Shown: positions 5,628 to 6,422 of the stretch, piece by piece
Numbering within the stretch: the stretch's first letter is position 1
How the letters are laid out: every line of letters begins with the position of its first letter
Source: Thermoplasmata archaeon
GTDB lineage: Archaea > Thermoplasmatota > Thermoplasmata > Thermoplasmatales > Thermoplasmataceae
DNA: 6,422 nucleotides
NCBI GenBank assembly: GCA_021833045.1
Contig: JAKBGP010000126.1
Span: forward strand, 1 to 6,422
Reading direction: 5' to 3'
Program-made: the position numbers and the translations under genes
Notes under the pieces: generated by a model
What the model was told of the DNA's origin: nothing
Database searches by the model: none
Seen by the model: the letters and a program-made list of their open reading frames with translations, nothing else

Positions 5628-6404
5628 CTAATTAACATTTTCTTCGACTTTATCCGCGTTTTTAATGATTTCACCATATACTTTCTGGCTTTTCCAGATT
5701 TTGAAGTATTCGGAAAATTCACGGTATCTGAAGTTTGGTTTAAACCTGTATAAAACCAGTGCTATGAGGAACTCAGGCGTTAATATCTCCTTAATTCCAG
5801 CATCTGATGGTTTGAACCCGATTCTCATAAAATCTCTATAGTGAAGGTATCCAACTTTAACTCTTGACAAATGATTCCTGTTTCTGTTCAGGTGATCAAT
5901 CACTACATTTATGCTCAGGTCCTGGGCATGCAAATTACGGGAAAAAGCGTTTAAAGCAATCTCGTTGTCTTCATGTCTATCAAGATTCTTCCACCCACCA
6001 AGTAAGCTGGCGATCTTGCGTGGCATAATCATCATACCATATACCGAGAGAACTTTGCCTTCAAATCTTGAATGGTACTCGTGTATCGCCCTCAGGATTC
6101 TCCTGTGATCATAGATTACATCCATGTCGATGTTTGCAATTATGTATCGACCTGTGGAGTGCATGAATGCCTCGTTTCTCCCGGTGCCTCTGTTACTTTT
6201 TATCCTGATTAGTGATGTAATGATATTCTGTTTAAATAAATCAGATAGGTATTCGTATGAGCCATCATTGCTATAATTGTCTATTACAACCGACTCAAAC
6301 CTTTCATCTAAAAGAAGAGGATAGATACTGTTTATAGATTGGCGTATTGAATTGATAGAATTGTAATTTGTAATGCATATGCTGTAAATTCTATCCCTTT
6401 CCAC
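5628..6404 (-). CDS. Family 2 glycosyltransferase, 5' end possibly beyond the window
   Basis: GT-A fold glycosyltransferase of at least 258 residues. Motifs in order, counted from the GTG at 6404: SICITNYNS at 8-16; VVIDNYSNDGS at 39-49 for nucleotide binding; NRGTGRNEAF at 71-80; IANIDMDVIY at 89-98 with the Asp93-Met-Asp95 metal site; and GGWKNLDRHEDNEIAL at 136-151, in which Glu145-Asp146 is the expected acceptor/catalytic pair. All core elements are present. The C-terminal 60 residues are basic and aromatic (LVLYRFKPNFRYREF), suggesting peripheral membrane contact; there is no clear transmembrane span. The frame stays open to the window edge for six further codons and no Shine-Dalgarno precedes the GTG, so the true start may lie outside. 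It is the first of a two-gene minus-strand unit with the methyltransferase 5 bp downstream. Substrate is unknown. Confidence 0.85.
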   Translation of the reverse strand: MERDRIYSICITNYNSINSIRQSINSIYPLLLDERFESVVIDNYSNDGSYEYLSDLFKQNIITSLIRIKSNRGTGRNEAFMHSTGRYIIANIDMDVIYDHRRILRAIHEYHSRFEGKVLSVYGMMIMPRKIASLLGGWKNLDRHEDNEIALNAFSRNLHAQDLSINVVIDHLNRNRNHLSRVKVGYLHYRDFMRIGFKPSDAGIKEILTPEFLIALVLYRFKPNFRYREFSEYFKIWKSQKVYGEIIKNADKVEENVN

Positions 6405-6422
6405 AAAATATGTATCATCAAT

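Overview
The window looks like a piece of an archaeal chromosome, probably from a member of the Thermoplasmatales or a close relative. This rests on AT-rich TATA-like boxes about 25 to 30 bp upstream of genes that lack a Shine-Dalgarno site (leaderless style), oligo-T tracts right after stop codons in place of hairpin terminators, heavy use of AGA/AGG arginine and ATA isoleucine codons, and two small proteins that match no widespread family I recognise. The assignment is an inference from style; the window has no rRNA, tRNA or marker gene.

Layout. Positions 1-1043 (+) hold the C-terminal part of a multi-pass GT-C type glycosyltransferase cut by the window edge. Facing it are two minus-strand genes: a small four-helix membrane protein (1058-1522) and a small soluble protein of unknown function (1643-2065). 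A divergent intergenic region follows (2066-2191). From it runs a tight plus-strand operon: methyltransferase (2192-2983), larger paralogous methyltransferase (2964-4049) and family 2 glycosyltransferase (4039-4968), each overlapping the next by 11 to 20 bp. It meets head-on, with a 30 bp overlap of coding ends, a minus-strand pair: glycosyltransferase family 2 (5628-6404, perhaps starting beyond the edge) followed 5 bp later by a methyltransferase (4939-5622). Coding density is very high and no stretch over 130 bp lacks a gene.

Functional reading. Six of the eight genes are glycosyltransferases or SAM-dependent methyltransferases, and each run of transcription pairs methyltransferase with GT2. 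The simplest interpretation is a locus that builds and O-methylates a cell-surface glycan (lipoglycan, glycolipid or N-glycan). GT2 enzymes would act at the inner face of the membrane, the GT-C enzyme would use a polyprenyl-phosphate sugar, and the methyltransferases would cap or decorate sugars. The acceptor, sugars and methylation sites cannot be read from sequence. The features most worth following are the tandem methyltransferase duplication, in which one copy has gained an N-terminal domain of about 105 residues and lost a glycine of the SAM-binding loop, and a hydrophobic insert shared by both copies. No mobile element, CRISPR array, RNA gene or significant repeat was seen.
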